A stretch of 64,000 nucleotides of DNA, from NCBI GenBank assembly GCA_015680685.1, contig MNCI01023383.1, forward strand, positions 245,134-309,133, read 5' to 3'. This document shows, one piece after another, positions 1 through 11,400 of this stretch. How positions within the stretch are numbered: the stretch's first letter is position 1; every line of letters starts with the position of its first letter. The translations under genes and the position numbers were made by a program. This DNA comes from Gnetum montanum. Its lineage: Eukaryota > Streptophyta > Gnetopsida > Gnetales > Gnetaceae. The notes beneath the pieces are model-generated. The model was not told the DNA's origin and made no database searches. It saw nothing but the letters and a program-made list of their open reading frames with translations.

Positions 1-156
1 TTTTTTTTCACATAATAATTCTGTGGATTTGCTAGATTGCTATCTATTTATCCTATTCATGTTTTCCTAGTAGTGTTACGTTTCAGTTATCTGCTAAATT
101 TATATTTTCATTTGTGTATAGGAAGGGAGATCATACGTTCTTGTTTATTGTAACTG
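1..156. other. left-edge sequence, probable intron of the FHA gene
   Basis: AT-rich sequence with no supportable coding region. A pyrimidine-rich tract ending in TATAG near 121 could be a 3' splice site, but the frames after it soon close. It is probably part of the intron into which the following LINE inserted. GTAACTG at 150-156 recurs just after the LINE poly(A) at 6267-6273 and may be the target-site duplication. Confidence 0.35.
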
Positions 157-359
157 AGAATTGGACCAACATTTGAAAATGGAAGTTACCTCCAATGTAA
201 CTATAGCAATGGGTTTTTTTTTAAGTCTCAAAAGTGCTTTACATGCTGAGAGTGGGTGCCCAGGTTTTAAAATATTGACGCTATGTTTCTACCAGTGCAG
301 TCATTTTGGCATAAACAGAATTATTGAAAGATCCTTTACTTTTAAAAGTAAGAACTCTT

Positions 360-600
360 GGATTGCCAAACAAATGGCTGGGGATGGAGTGGGAGCGGGA
401 GTGGGAGTCAGTGTTGGCGTGGGGACTGGAGTGGGGGCAGCAATTGAGGGAAGTAGAGGTGTTGGCAATGTTGGTGTTGGGGGAGGTGTTGGGCCGGTGG
501 GAGCCAGTTGCATCGATAACTTGTTCTGGAACTTTGGGAGTGGTTTGGGAGTTGTGGACTTTGAAGTCTTGGGCTGGGAATGGGAGGCATTGACGCTTGT
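360..600. repeat. GGAGTGG/GGTGTTGG low-complexity tract
   Basis: G/T-rich degenerate short repeats (units such as GGGAGTGGGAGT and GGTGTTGG) near the LINE 5' end. They make a Gly/Val-rich frame on the plus strand and a Pro/Thr-rich frame on the minus strand. Both frames are compositional and neither is supported as a protein. The tract may be part of the LINE 5' UTR or the start of ORF1. Confidence 0.5.
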
Positions 601-849
601 ACTCGGCAAGAGGGCGGTATGTGCTTGAAGGTGAGCAGGCTCTTGGTAGGGGGAGTGAAAACGATGGAATTGAGCCTCAGTGGAAAGTTTGTCTCAAGTG
701 GAGTGAGACCTAGGCTGGACCTGATAAAGAAGTGGGCGCAATTGCAGTGGGGTCTTGTGGATGTGGGAGTTCACAGTATGTCAGATGATTTGTTGCTTTT
801 TGTCTTTGGCTTGATGAAGGATTGAGATTGGGTCTTGGTTGAGGGCCAT

Positions 850-1420
850 GGTTTTATGAGGTGTGTGGGCTTTTGTTAATGCCATGGTGGTCAGGGCACA
901 TAAAGATGAAGATTTGTTTGCCAAGGCGCCCATTTGGATTTGGGCCACATGCATCTTGTGGGAAATGTGGATGCTGGATTTCCAAGAAACCCTAGCGGGT
1001 TTCTTTGGTGATTTAATCACACTTGACAAGGTTACCCATTCGATGGAGCACATGGGTTTTGCATGCTTTTGTGTTTGGAGGCTGTTGTCGGCAAAAGATT
1101 TGGTGAATGAAGTGTCCTTGGATCTTCCTTCTGGTAAGGACATGATCTGAATTGAATACGAGAACCTAGGAGGGCCTCGGCCCATGTTTGTTGCGAAGGA
1201 GGGTTGTTCCGTGTGTGGAAAGATAGGGCATCTTGTTGCAGAATGCAAGGCTAGGGCCAAAGCTAAGGTATAGGGAAAACAAGGCCTGATGCAAAAGGAA
1301 AATAGTGGTTGGTTTAAGATTACCAATGGAGAGCTTGTGCTTGAGACTGCGGTGGGGGGATAGGATGGGACAGTGGGGGGAGATCCCGCCTAGTAGTCCC
1401 CTTGCATGTCGAAGATGAAG
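850..1420 (+). pseudogene. LINE ORF1 (DUF4283 / CCHC protein), broken
   Basis: Decayed ORF1 of the L1 element, an RNA-binding nucleocapsid-like protein in intact copies. The stretch at 863-1150 resembles the DUF4283 region of plant L1 ORF1. It is followed by CSVCGKIGHLVAEC at 1205-1246, a perfect C-X2-C-X4-H-X4-C zinc knuckle. Stops at about 1148 and 1273 interrupt the frame. The start of the protein was not located. Confidence 0.7.
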
Positions 1421-1692
1421 CATGCGGCTGAACTGGGTTCAAAGTGCTGTGAGCTCCCTTCGGTTGGTGAATGGATTATGGTGGGTTAGGGCTCCACTCG
1501 TCCACGGATGCAAGAGATCACTAGGCTTGAGGGTCATTCATTGATGGGGACGACCATGGTTTTCCCAGCGGGGGCAAAGGCTAGAGGGCCGGATGCGTTG
1601 ACGATGAGGAAGAGATTAACACAGTTTGATATTGATTTGGGATTGCAAAAGACCTTGAAGGAGGCATATCACAAACGGTCACCTGTTCATTC

Positions 1693-2260
1693 ATGAAGAT
1701 TCTCTCATGGAACTACAGGGGCAGGGTAACCCCTACAAACAAAATACCTTGAAAATCATTGTTCGGAAGGAGGGATGTGATGTGGTGTGTTTGTAGGAGA
1801 CGAAGTTGCAAGTAGCCGAATCAATATTGCTACAATGGGATGGCTGGAATCTATAGATGGTCCCATTTAGGGGCTAGGTGGGGGGCCTAGCTATTTTGTC
1901 TCAATTTCAGATTGTGTTGGTCGATGATTCTTGGTGGAGTCTGACGATTTACGTCATCTAGGAGAACATTCGGTTGACAAATGTCTATGGTGCATAGAAT
2001 TGGGAAGTGTAGCTGCAGGAGCTGATGCGGGTTCTGCAAGTGGTCCGCAATAAGGAAAGGTGGATGCTTATTGGCAATTTTAGCCAAAGGCTGTACCCGT
2101 CGGAGAAAATAGGATGAGAAAGCACAGACCTGCTTGGAGGATCAAAATGTGTTGAGTTTATACGGAACCATGATCTAGTGGCTGTGGATATTGAGGGATG
2201 TAAATTTACATGGAGCAACAGGAGAAGGGGAAATGACTGGGCCTAGTCTCAGATTGACTA
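1693..2260 (+). pseudogene. LINE ORF2 endonuclease (APE-type), broken
   Basis: ORF2 begins with ATG at 1693 and the protein MKILSWNYRG, the usual start of plant L1 endonuclease domains. Homology continues through shifting frames (a cysteine-rich segment, then a LAILSQF-like strand near 1890) to about 2250. Several stops and frameshifts make it non-functional. The endonuclease nicks target DNA to prime reverse transcription. Confidence 0.7.
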
Positions 2261-2713
2261 AGTGTGGATTAGTACAAGGTTGTTGCTAGAGTTTGATAGT
2301 CAGGCTATGGGAAAGGAATAACAAGCTTTAGATCATTGTTCAATCTTGTGTTAGATTTGCAATAGTCAAAGTCAGAATTCCAGGCCATGTTGCTTTGAGC
2401 GCACGTGGCTGGGGAAGCCATGGTTGAGGTCGATCGTTTAGGAGATATGGAAGGGATACTCGGCTGCTCAAGAGCTGAGGGATTTCCTGAAACATGGGCT
2501 GAAAATGCTAAAACAAAGGATATGGGCCAGAGAATACAGTTTTAGAGCTTACAGAGCTCAGTTACAAGTCAGCCTTGGGGAGATACAAAAGCAATAGGAA
2601 TATGTGCTGATTTGGCCGAAGAGGAGCATGAGTTGCAAGAGTTGGACGTGGAGTAGGAGGGTTATTGGCGATAGTAGGCTCATGTTACCTAGTTAAGAGA
2701 AGGAGATTGAAAT

Positions 2714-4070
2714 ATGTGCTTTTTCTTCACTTCGGCCAAAGGGCGGGGGAAAGTGAAGAAAAAGCTACAGCTTATGCTAGACGGGGAGATGGGGGGAGGG
2801 GCCAAGCAAGTGCCACAGGTGGTTGAGGTGGTGCAAAATTACTGGGAGAATATTTGGCGGTGTAGAGAGATGGACCAAATTTTGATCCCTATGTGGTGGG
2901 TTCTTGGTGAAGTTGACAATCAGGATTTGATGCGGTCCTTTTCCAGACTGGAGTTGGAAACAACAATGAAGTCCATGAAGGCCAACAAGGCGCCAGGGCT
3001 AGATGGATGGCCCATTAAATTTTTTCGGGAGTTCATTGATTGTTTGGGGGAGAATAACACTTTCAACAACATTTTGTGATGGCAACAGGTTTGTAGGGAG
3101 CTAAACTGCTCTTGGATTGTGCTTATTCTGAAGGTGCCAACTTCCACCTCGCAGGAGCATTTTAGGCCTGTCGGGGTTTGTAATACCCTTTTGAGACTTT
3201 TCACCAAAATGATTGTTTACTAGATGTCATCGTTAATGGCGAAATTGGTGGGTGTGAACTAGGTAGGGTTTGTTAAAGGCTGCTTCTTGTGAGACCAGGT
3301 TATTTTGCTTTAGGAGATTTTGCATTTGTTGCGGAGCATTAGGTTCCTAGGCATGTGCATCAAGGTGGATATCACCAAGGCCTACAACACTGTAAGCTGG
3401 GAAGCTTTGAAGGAGGTTACAATATGTAAAGGTTTCACACTTGAATTTGTTAATCTCTATATTCATCTATAGAGCTCAGGGAGATATTCCTTTGACATTG
3501 ATGGAAGATTGTGGGGATTTAAGGTGTTGGAAAGAGGGTTGAGGTAGGGGGATCCACTGTCACCATTGCTGTTCATCCTAGTGATGGACATGATGCAACA
3601 CTATTGCATTGTCGAGGGTATGGAAGGATTGGTGGTGGTTGGGGTTCACTGCCTCGCTGAGCATTATGCTAATGACATGATTCTCTTTTCTAGGGCATCT
3701 GTCCCCTAGGTTAAGGTGCTTAAGAGAGCTTTGGAGCGGATGGATAAGGAGCTTGGTCTCGAAGTCAATAAGGTTAAGTGAGCAATACATTTGATTAACA
3801 CGGAGGCTTGGGTGGGCTGCGGGTTTCACAAATGCTGGGAATATTGCCAGGGCGCATGTAGGATTCCTATTTAGGAATGCTGATTTTCGAATGGCATCGT
3901 AAGAAAATGTGGACAGGGTTGGTTCAGAAGTTGCGAGCTAAGACTGAGCATTGGGCAAATAGGTTTCTGTCTAGAAAAGGGAAGATGCTGTTGGCATCTT
4001 CCATCCTCATGGTGGTGGCAAGGTTCATTGCTTCCATGGTGATCTTGCCTGCGAGGGTGATTCAAAAGAT
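2714..4070 (+). pseudogene. LINE reverse transcriptase, broken
   Basis: The RT domain of the L1 ORF2. The first block reads MKANKAPGLDGWPIKFF (open frame 2714-3079). Next comes VDITKAYNTVSWEAL near 3365-3410, where the usual AYD is AYN. A GDPLSPLLF block follows near 3550. The catalytic box near 3665 reads YAND instead of YADD. With both acidic catalytic positions altered and in-frame stops between blocks, the enzyme is dead. Confidence 0.85.
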
Positions 4071-4128
4071 TGACTAGATGATATGACAGTTCATCTGGTC
4101 CAGGGGAAAGGGTGGGGATAAGCTACAT

Positions 4129-4698
4129 TTGGTGTGTTGGGAGATGACAACGAGACTGAAAAATGCTAGGGAAATTGGGATGTTACCTTTCAGAGACGAA
4201 CTTAAGTTGGGCATGCAGTGCTTGGTGAATAGATTGAGTGGGCAAGTGCAGTGGGTAAGGTTGATGAGGCAAAAAAAAGGTGGGAAGTGGACATGGGGGT
4301 CACGGCTATGGCTGAACATTTGCAAGCATGTTCATGAGATGCAAGTGAAAGATCTTTTGGGCAAACCTCCTAAAGAGTTGATCAAGGTTTTTCATTCGCG
4401 AGTTGTTGGCTGGACCGATATATGGAGAGGGTGGCTTCAAGAAAAGATTAAGGCCTTTGCGTGGTTAATTGCTCATAAGGCATTGTTGCTGTGGGGAATA
4501 TTAAGAGCACAAGGGATGAATATTAATACAACTTGCTCACTTTGCACAGCTGACACTAAAACATTGGATCATTTTGTGTATCAATGCCAGTTTATGCAGG
4601 ATGTTTGGCGGACTGCTGGGCTAACGCCGCCTCTTAAGTTCAGGTGGAGACTCCAAAGAGCTGGCTGTGTTGTGGACAGGGTGGAAGAGCCAAAATAA
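4129..4698 (+). pseudogene. LINE ORF2 C-terminus with RT zinc-binding domain
   Basis: A 189-codon open stretch at the end of ORF2. The second half carries the zf-RVT signature: KIKAFAWLIAHKALLLWGIL, then a CSLC pair, then an H-X5-C segment (DHFVYQC) ending in a VWRTAG block. These are typical of plant L1 ORF2 C-termini. It is out of frame with the upstream RT remnants, so it is a fragment rather than a gene. Confidence 0.8.
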
Positions 4699-5357
4699 TT
4701 TAATTTTTTGTGGGGTACGGCTACCGTTGTTGGCATACATTGCCAAGGTAGGATTAAATTTGTGGGCTAAAGCGGCATGTAATATGGAGCAGGTGCAACA
4801 ATACAAGCCTGCGGTAACTGAATTTAAGGGGAATGCTGCGTTTTGGGAGATGGTCGAAAGAATTGGGTGAGAGGACATGCTACAACACATAGAAGGGTAG
4901 CTAGGGCTGGCGGATTAGGTGTTTTTTTGATAATTGGGTGGGGGACAAAACTTGGTTCTGTGGGAAGAGAATTTTGGTGATTGAGGTGGTGTTGGCTGAG
5001 GTGATTGGGATGTTAGCGAAGGGGGAAATCATTGCTTTGGTGCTCCACAATCAAGCGTACATAGGGAATTCTTCTGGGGTGTGGTCCCGACGATGGCGAG
5101 TGGGCATGTGACAAAGTTGGCACTGCCCTCATTGTGGTAGGCTACAACTATTTTGATTGATTGGTTTTTTCTTTAGTTGGGCTGCCCTCACAAGCTGTTG
5201 GGGGCCCATTTCGCATTCATGCGGTGCTTGAAGCATGATATCCGTGTCAACATGTCGTGGTTCTTTTTAGATTCTTTAAGGAGTAAATGGCCAGGTTGGC
5301 ATCCTAGTGTGATCTTGGCTCTTTGGCATTTGGGGTCGCTGGAGGTTCCTAGGCCCT

Positions 5358-5501
5358 GGCTGGTTTATTAGAGAAGGCATGCACGAATTGTAGGGGGGTA
5401 GAGACGGCTGGTTTATTAGAGAAGGCATGCACGAATTGTAGGGGGGTAGAGACGGCTGGTTTATTAGAGAAGGCATGCACGAATTGTAGGGGGGTAGAGA
5501 C
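5358..5501. repeat. 48-bp tandem repeat, three identical copies
   Basis: Three copies of a 48-bp unit beginning GGCTGGTTTATTAGAGAAGG lie end to end at 5358-5405, 5406-5453 and 5454-5501, with no difference that I can see. They sit in the 3' region of the dead LINE. Perfect identity inside a decayed element implies recent expansion by slippage or unequal exchange. Confidence 0.95.
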
Positions 5502-5506
5502 GATCG

Positions 5507-5910
5507 ATGCGAGAGAATAGAGGCAGGAGGGTAAATAGTTGGAGCGGGTGGAGGCTGCAGGCCCCTCAAGTAGCGTGCAACGGGAGGGGTTTGTTCACCT
5601 TGAGGAGCTTAAGGAATTGGTTGACTAGGCTAGTAGGATGGCTACTGACCAGGCCCGAGCTAAGGAGAGGGCGGCTTGGGAGGCAAGGTGAAAGGGGAGG
5701 GGGGTGGATATTAGCTAAGGAGAGGGCGGCTTGGGAGGCAAGGTGGAAGGGGAGGGAGGTGGATATTCAACGGATGGCAAATCTTTAGCAAGAGGTGGAC
5801 CTGTAACGAATGGTGAATCTAGTTGAGAGACAAAGAACGGAGCTGCAACAACTGATTGAATGGCACAGGAAAAGACAAGATGTGGCTGTTGTGTTGCAAG
5901 AGTAGCCGTG
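5507..5910 (+). pseudogene. charged coiled-coil-like segment in LINE 3' region, with 55-bp duplication
   Basis: A frame rich in Arg, Glu and Ala (for example AKERAAWEARWKGREVDIQ) that could form a coiled coil, broken by stops. A 55-bp unit starting GCTAAGGAGAGGGCGGCTTG is duplicated at 5659-5713 and 5714-5768 with a few changes. A homologous frame occurs antisense in the truncated LINE at 10468-11100, so this segment belongs to the LINE family. Its role is unknown. Confidence 0.6.
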
Positions 5911-6266
5911 AATTCTATGGACAAACCTGAACGAGGAAGACTCACAGCTGACTGTGATGGAGATAGTGTGGTGATTTTCGAGGCAGGGTTGTGGGTTTGT
6001 TTTATGGGTACCTTTTGATGAGCAGTTGGAGATTTGATCATGGGGGAGGGGTTTGGTGTGGTTTGTGTGGTTCATTTCGAAACAAAGAATTTTGAGGGGT
6101 GTTTGCGAGGTGATTTCAGCCAGATTCAGGCCATGGGATGGGGGTTGATGTGTTGGGGGTTGGGGACTGGTTGAGGTTTCTCTCTCTGATGTCTGAGAGG
6201 GGTTTTTTGGACATGTACATATATTTTTTTTGAGTTAATATATCCTGACATTTTCTCGAAAAAAAA

Positions 6267-6619
6267 GTAACTGTTATATCTTCATTGCAATTATCATAAG
6301 TTGCTATTTGTATTCTTGATTTTAGACTATTTCACAAAATTAAAATCTTGATGTCAGTAGCTGGTATCACAAATCTAGCAGTGCCTCATGAATATCTCTG
6401 CCACAATTTCCCATTTTGTTTAGTGTTTTTTTTCTTTAATTTGTATTAAATTGTATCTTTTATGATGATATATCACTCATGAATCCGTCATAGGTGTTGC
6501 AATTGGGTGATATTATATATCACTCATGATATATGAGTTTTAATCTTTGAGTTAACAGTACTGAAATTATATGTTTCCTGGTTATTATGTTAACATTTAT
6601 CAAATTCAGATGGGCGGCG
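6267..6619. other. intron sequence downstream of the LINE
   Basis: AT-rich non-coding sequence between the LINE poly(A) and the 108-bp duplication. It contains two related TATATCACTCATGA stretches (about 6468-6481 and 6515-6528) and nothing else I can name. It probably belongs to the intron before the FHA exon at 6844. Confidence 0.5.
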
Positions 6620-6835
6620 GTGGGGTCGGGTGGTTATGTTTACTTCTCTTTTCACTTTTAATGGGAAAAATTTTTAAGGCTTGTGTTACAATTCTGTGTT
6701 TCATGATCCCACTTGCTATGTTCTGCAGTGGGGTCGGGTGGTTATGTATACTTCTCTTTCCACTTTTAATGGGAAAAAGTTTTAAGGCTTGTGTTACAAT
6801 TCTGTGTTTCATGATCCCACTTGCTATGTTCTGCA
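6620..6835 (+). repeat. 108-bp tandem duplication carrying a splice-acceptor tract
   Basis: Two copies of a 108-bp unit starting GTGGGGTCGGGTGGTTATG lie at 6620-6727 and 6728-6835, differing at only a few positions. The unit ends in TGCTATGTTCTGCA. After copy two this runs into ATTTCCAG, the acceptor used by the exon at 6844. After copy one the junction creates TTCTGCAG at 6728, a second plausible acceptor. Confidence 0.9.
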
Positions 6836-6843
6836 ATTTCCAG

Positions 6844-8350
6844 GTATCTATTGGAAGGAAGACACAGGAAAATACTGTTGATATTGATTTGGGCAAGGAA
6901 GGTCCTGCTAATAAAGTGTCTCGTAGACAGGTTCAATCACACTGCTGATTTAGCTTTTCTTCAATGTGAAGTATTATCTTGCATGAATGTAGTCTAGACC
7001 TTTTTTGTGAAAGACGACTCTTTTCAGTAAAGGAAACACATTTGTAATTGTGAAGATCTTTGAAAGAGGCTTAACTGATATCTGCTTGTGCTGTTGTGCT
7101 TTTAAATGTATAGGCAACTATAAAGCTCAAGGAAGATGGAGTATTTTATCTTGAAAACCATGGAAGGAAGGCAATTTTTGTGAATAGCTATAGCATTACA
7201 AATGGCCAACGTGCATACCTTGCATCGAACTGCTTGATAGAGGTTTGTCTTTTTAAATGAGAGGAAAACTTCCGAAAAAGAACAAAGCATATGTGTGTCT
7301 AATTATTATTGAAATTGGGTTAATTACCGTTTGTCTATTAATTTAATGTTTTGAAGTCATTTTTAGCAAAAACAAAGATGCTATTTTTGATGTGTATATG
7401 TTGGAAAGCATATTCTATTCTGAGTTCAGATGGCAATTTTATTTATGGTATCTGTTTTTACCTCTTCAAATCTCACAGGGAAAGAAATTTTCAAGCAATA
7501 ATTGCTAATATAATGGTTAACATTGTATCAGTGGTTATACGGGTTTTGGTTATTTTGCATTTATTAATGTACCAGCGGATTAATCTTTGGAGTATCGATT
7601 TGAAATATTCATTTAATCTACATCTGATTGTTGAATCTGAATCGTATCAATATTGTAAGATATTTCTATTGAAGATTTTTAAGGATGTCTTTCATGAAGG
7701 CAAAATTAAGCTACTGTGGTCTAGGGTTGGTATCAGTTCTTAATTTATGTAGAGCAGGTTCTTATCTTTTAACCATTGATTTCTGGCTTCTTGCCATTGA
7801 GTTCCTACCTAAGATGTTGCAGAACATTAGAATACACAGAGATTATGGAAAGCAATATAAGCTTTCTTTTCCCACTGCTAGATTGTTTCCAAGGGCTTCC
7901 TTCATATTCTTTGTTTAGTTTAGGGGAGAGTCAAATTTATTGTATGGTGACATTTTGCCCTTCTAGAGGATGGAATATAAAAGAAGTTGATCAGAGAAAC
8001 AATATATGGCAGTAAAGAGGGAATGACAGAAAACAGAGTTTGAACATGCTTTTTTACATGTGCAATATCTGCTACTTGCAACATTTTCTTTAACAAGAGT
8101 GATATTGTAAATATCTATTACGGCAAGCTTTAAAATTCTTCCATAAAAATGGTTCAAGTAGAAACATGGTTGGTTAATTAAGCGGACAATATCAGCTGTG
8201 ATATTTGTTTTTTTGTTTTTCCCTTGAATGTTCTTCATACTTGGAGAATGTGATTGATGTTATATTTTGATACAGATTGGAGGTATGAGATTCATTTTTG
8301 AAATGAATAAGAAGCTTCCTAAGAAACTTCTGGACAATAAGCCTTCTTGA
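6844..8350 (+). CDS. FHA-domain protein, MCRS1-like (3' exons, partial)
   Basis: The last three exons of a nuclear FHA-domain protein of the microspherule protein 1 (MCRS1) type. Relatives bind phosphothreonine peptides and act in chromatin and transcription complexes. Exons are 6844-6930, 7114-7242 and 8276-8350. Each is flanked by AG/GT, is in phase 0, and together they read continuously to TGA at 8348-8350. They encode VSIGRKT, then VDIDLGKEGPANKVSRRQ, then KLKEDGVFYLENHGRKAIFV, then CLIEIGGMRFIFEMNKK. The GR and SRRQ motifs mark FHA phosphopeptide-binding loops; SRRQ in place of SRxH is normal for this subfamily. The last intron is about 1 kb. Upstream exons are not in the window or were not recognised. 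The exons show no stop codons, in contrast to the surrounding repeats, so the gene is probably functional. Confidence 0.85.
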
Positions 8351-8715
8351 TGCACGAGGCTGATTCCTTTCTGAAGATCCCAATGTAATTTTACGTTTGT
8401 CACTTCTTTTGACCGGAGTAAACAGATAACCTCAAAGTGTAATCTAGAACTTGAACATTGACTATACCCTTGGGAGTGACGAGCCTTCTCTGTATTGAAA
8501 TAGGGATGTACATAATCTCCTATTTCATTGATAGACACTGATGGCCATGGAATTATGATTGTGATATGGAAACTTTCCTTACTGACCTGTGAGATGCCTG
8601 CAAAATTTTTTCTACCAGATGGTTGTGGTTGCTGTTATATATTATAGTTGCATTCTTTGTAATATGCTAGTTTATCAGTTTTGATTAGTATTCCAAATCC
8701 CTTCTAGAATAAATT
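8351..8715 (+). other. probable 3' UTR of the FHA gene
   Basis: Non-coding sequence after the TGA. An AATAAA at about 8708 (in GAATAAATTTTTAC) could serve as the polyadenylation signal. Extent is inferred only. Confidence 0.4.
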
Positions 8716-9367
8716 TTTACTTAAAAGATTTCAATCCTCCTGAATGCAAGGTCATTCATATGTTATTATACATGGTGGCCTTGCTTATTTCATCACTAGT
8801 TTTGATGCACGCTTAACGTTGAATGGAAATGAGGTGTTAAATTAGTGTAAGCTGAAATGGAAAACGTTTTTCTTGTTGCCTAGGAGAAAGGTAAGAAACT
8901 ATCTATACTGTTAAAAGACTATTTTATCATCGAAGGTTGCGACCTTTGTTAAAAACCAAGTTGAAGCCTTGCCACTAAGTTGCAAACTTACGAATAAAAG
9001 ATCAAACAGTGTCTTTAAAAGGCAATAGGTTAAATGTAGGTTTAGCAATTTTTTTAAAATGCTGATTTAGTTCAATGGTTCTGGTGAAATAGCATGATCT
9101 CCTTGAACAGGTGATTGGTTACACCAGTTTATTTTTGTCATTCATCTGTATGAAACACTAAAGTTTGATATATTTGCAAATTTTTATATTTGCTTTACCT
9201 TTTTTTTTTAATTACGTTTTTCCCGTGGATTTGTTGGAACTGGATATGGTAACCGTTTTAAAAAGTTCATTATCTAGTGTTCATGGCAAAAATCATTTGA
9301 CATGCCTTTTCAATAATTTTCTGTGATGAGCACCATACCAAGTCTTCTTCTTATACTATTTGTATTG
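8716..9367. other. intergenic, nothing recognised
   Basis: AT-rich sequence with no open frame of note, no repeat ends and no recognisable element. Confidence 0.5.
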
Positions 9368-9780
9368 TAAAATTTGTCTTACCTCGATCACGTTTCTGCC
9401 CATGCTATTGTGTACACCTCAACGTTAAGCAACATGAAGATGTTAATTTGGTATTTAATTAAAAAAGCCTTTGTTAAAATGTCAGAGCAAGCGTGGTGAA
9501 GAACTGCAATTAAGGTATATTCTTTTAGATAATGAAAAGTGATAAACACCAAATGAAGTCTTTTTATAGCATATGTGACGAAATTTGTCTTACATTGATG
9601 ATATTTTTGCCACATTGGTTTTTGCTCATGTTGCAATGTTGTGTTTTTACGCCCAAACATTTAGTATTTAAATGAAAGATGTTTTTATTAAAATACCTGA
9701 GCAAGCTTGGTCTTGTTCAAGGGGGTGCAATTATAGTATATCCTTTTAGATAATGAATAGTGATTGTAAAACCATGGATG
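9368..9780. repeat. diverged ~210-bp tandem duplication
   Basis: Two related segments lie next to each other, about 9368-9545 and 9579-9765. Both start with AAATTTGTCTTAC, contain a TTTGTTAAAAT/TTTATTAAAAT block with GAGCAAGC, and end with CTTTTAGATAATGAA. They differ at many positions, so the duplication is old. I could not assign the element of origin. Confidence 0.6.
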
Positions 9781-10467
9781 GAAGTGATTGTGAATTAGTG
9801 GCATTGAACGATCTTGATTTACATGTTTGATGTAATTAGCTTAGAGCAGCCTTTTCTCGAAGGTTGTATTATTAGGATCGCGTGGCTTAAGCTTTTGCCC
9901 TCTCAAGGTGTTTCTTGGTACAACATAGTTACTAGAGAGATAAACTAAACCAAATTTGACGTCTAGCAGCTTTTTCGTAATAGCGAGACTTAAGCTTATG
10001 ATGTTTCCGTCTATCGTGCTTATTTAGTAGAGATAAATTAATCTGATATGAGTTTTAGTTTTGTCATCATCAATGTAGCCTTTTGAGCAATGAAAAGCTA
10101 TATATTAAAAATGAGGTTCTAATGTAGCCTTTTGAGCCCTCAAAAACTATATATTTAAAATGAGGGTCTAATGTACACCTTGTTTTTTTTTTTACCATTG
10201 GCTTTAGTATACCTAAACATCTTGTTTTTCTAAGTGGATTGATTGTACCTCAAAAAGATTATTCTTTAGCTCTAGATACACGACCTTGATCCCACTATCC
10301 ATTTGTGATATGCAAATTAGTTATTGATCATTTTTTTGTTACTATCATCTAATATTTATTTTCTTGTATGGGATCAGATTGGATTACACTAGTCTTGCTT
10401 TGGACACTGGATTACTTTTTTAATAGAGCAACGCATCTACATTATGTGTAGAGGTAATAGTGGAGCA
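9781..10467. other. intergenic with a small diverged direct repeat
   Basis: No gene is seen. A unit of about 55 bp (TGTAGCCTTTTGAGC, then ATATATTAAAAATGAGG) is present twice at 10073-10170 with changes. The rest is AT-rich repeat debris. Confidence 0.5.
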
Positions 10468-11100
10468 TTTTTTTTTTATGAGAAAAGATCAAGTTTAATT
10501 AAAATAATAAAATATGTACATACAGGATTAGCATGCCTGTTAGATCGCATTCAACATGCAGGCACCTTCTTGACAACCTTAGTTGGACCCTTAGGTGCTA
10601 GCACCAAAAACCTCATCGCTGTACCAATTTCCCCAAAACAAGGTTCACAAACCTTCCCAAACACAACTTCACTCACACAAGAGCTCAGCAACACAACCAT
10701 CCCTACCTTAGTCCTAAGATCCTAGTCCAAACCTTCCTTAGTGATCTCAATCAACATATGAGACATGCACCTCCCACCATTACATCAGCTTCTCCTAATC
10801 ACTGCCCCAGCTAGTTGCATGTGTTGAATCCATCCGAATTTGCTCCGCCTCCTAGTCCTATTGAGTCTTTGTCCTTAGACTCGCTTCCCTTTCCACTTTA
10901 GTGCGGATTTGATCTTGCAACTCATCCATCATGAGTTGCTTCTATGTTTCCTCCTAACTTAGCCGGGCTTTACAAATTGAAGCTTGTAACTCTGCTTGTT
11001 GCCTCTCAGCCAGATTTGCCACCATCTTAAGGTCCACCTCACGAGTTGACCAACGAGCTTCCCACTCCTTCCTTTTCGCTTTCCGCATGTGTGCAACATA
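10468..11100 (-). mobile_element. 5'-truncated L1 LINE 3' fragment
   Basis: Read on the minus strand, this ends in a GTACATATTTTATT-type 3' end and an A-run (the T-run at 10468-10478). The same 3' end occurs in the LINE at 6205-6266. Upstream it encodes a charged frame (EWEARWSTREVDLKMVANL, ending about 11090 to 11030) that matches the Arg/Glu-rich frame at 5640-5850. It is the truncated 3' end of a second copy of the same LINE family. Confidence 0.65.
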
Positions 11101-11400
11101 TTTCTTTTGATGTATCTTTTTTTTTTTTTACCAAAAAAATTCATTAAGATTGAAATATGACATTCAAATAAAAGAATTGCAACAATTTTGAAGTTAGAAT
11201 CATCAACCTTGGAGCAAGTTCTTGATGATGTTTTCAAGATTCTTCTAGAGCATAACAAAACCTTTTGAAAGTTTTCTTTTCTTTCTTGATGAGGTCTCTT
11301 GAGGATATAATAAATCATTTCTATTTCCATTACCACAAGCACTGAATCATAGGTCATAGGTTCAATTACACTAGAAACAAAGAATTCTATCTAAATTTGG
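11101..11400 (-). mobile_element. possible second truncated LINE tail
   Basis: A T-run at about 11129-11141 followed by ACCAAAAAAATTCATTAA. On the minus strand this reads as TTAATGAATTTTTTTGGT plus an A-run, which is how many plant L1 3' ends look. The adjacent minus-strand frame (11357-10959) has no recognised domain. Weak evidence. Confidence 0.3.

Larger units (their letters stand above)
157..6266 (+). mobile_element. L1-type LINE, near full length, inactive
   Basis: A plant L1-like non-LTR retrotransposon of about 6.1 kb. In order it shows an ORF1 region with a CCHC zinc knuckle (1205-1246), an ORF2 with endonuclease starting at 1693, reverse transcriptase (2714-4070), a C-terminal RT zinc-binding domain (4129-4700), a long 3' region with tandem repeats (5358-5768) and a short A-run at 6259-6266. 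Stop codons and frameshifts break every domain, so it cannot move on its own. A 7 bp repeat, GTAACTG, flanks it (150-156 and 6267-6273). That is short for a LINE target-site duplication, so the exact ends are inferred. It lies in the sense direction inside an intron upstream of the FHA exons. Confidence 0.85.

Noticed and set aside
161-628. 155-codon Gly/Val-rich open frame, with a Pro/Thr-rich frame on the other strand
   Set aside because: Both arise from a G/T-rich low-complexity tract and show no domain. Treated as part of the LINE 5' region.
6571-6948. 125-codon frame over the 108-bp duplication
   Set aside because: It is intron read-through into the exon at 6844. The hydrophobic part is duplicated intron sequence.
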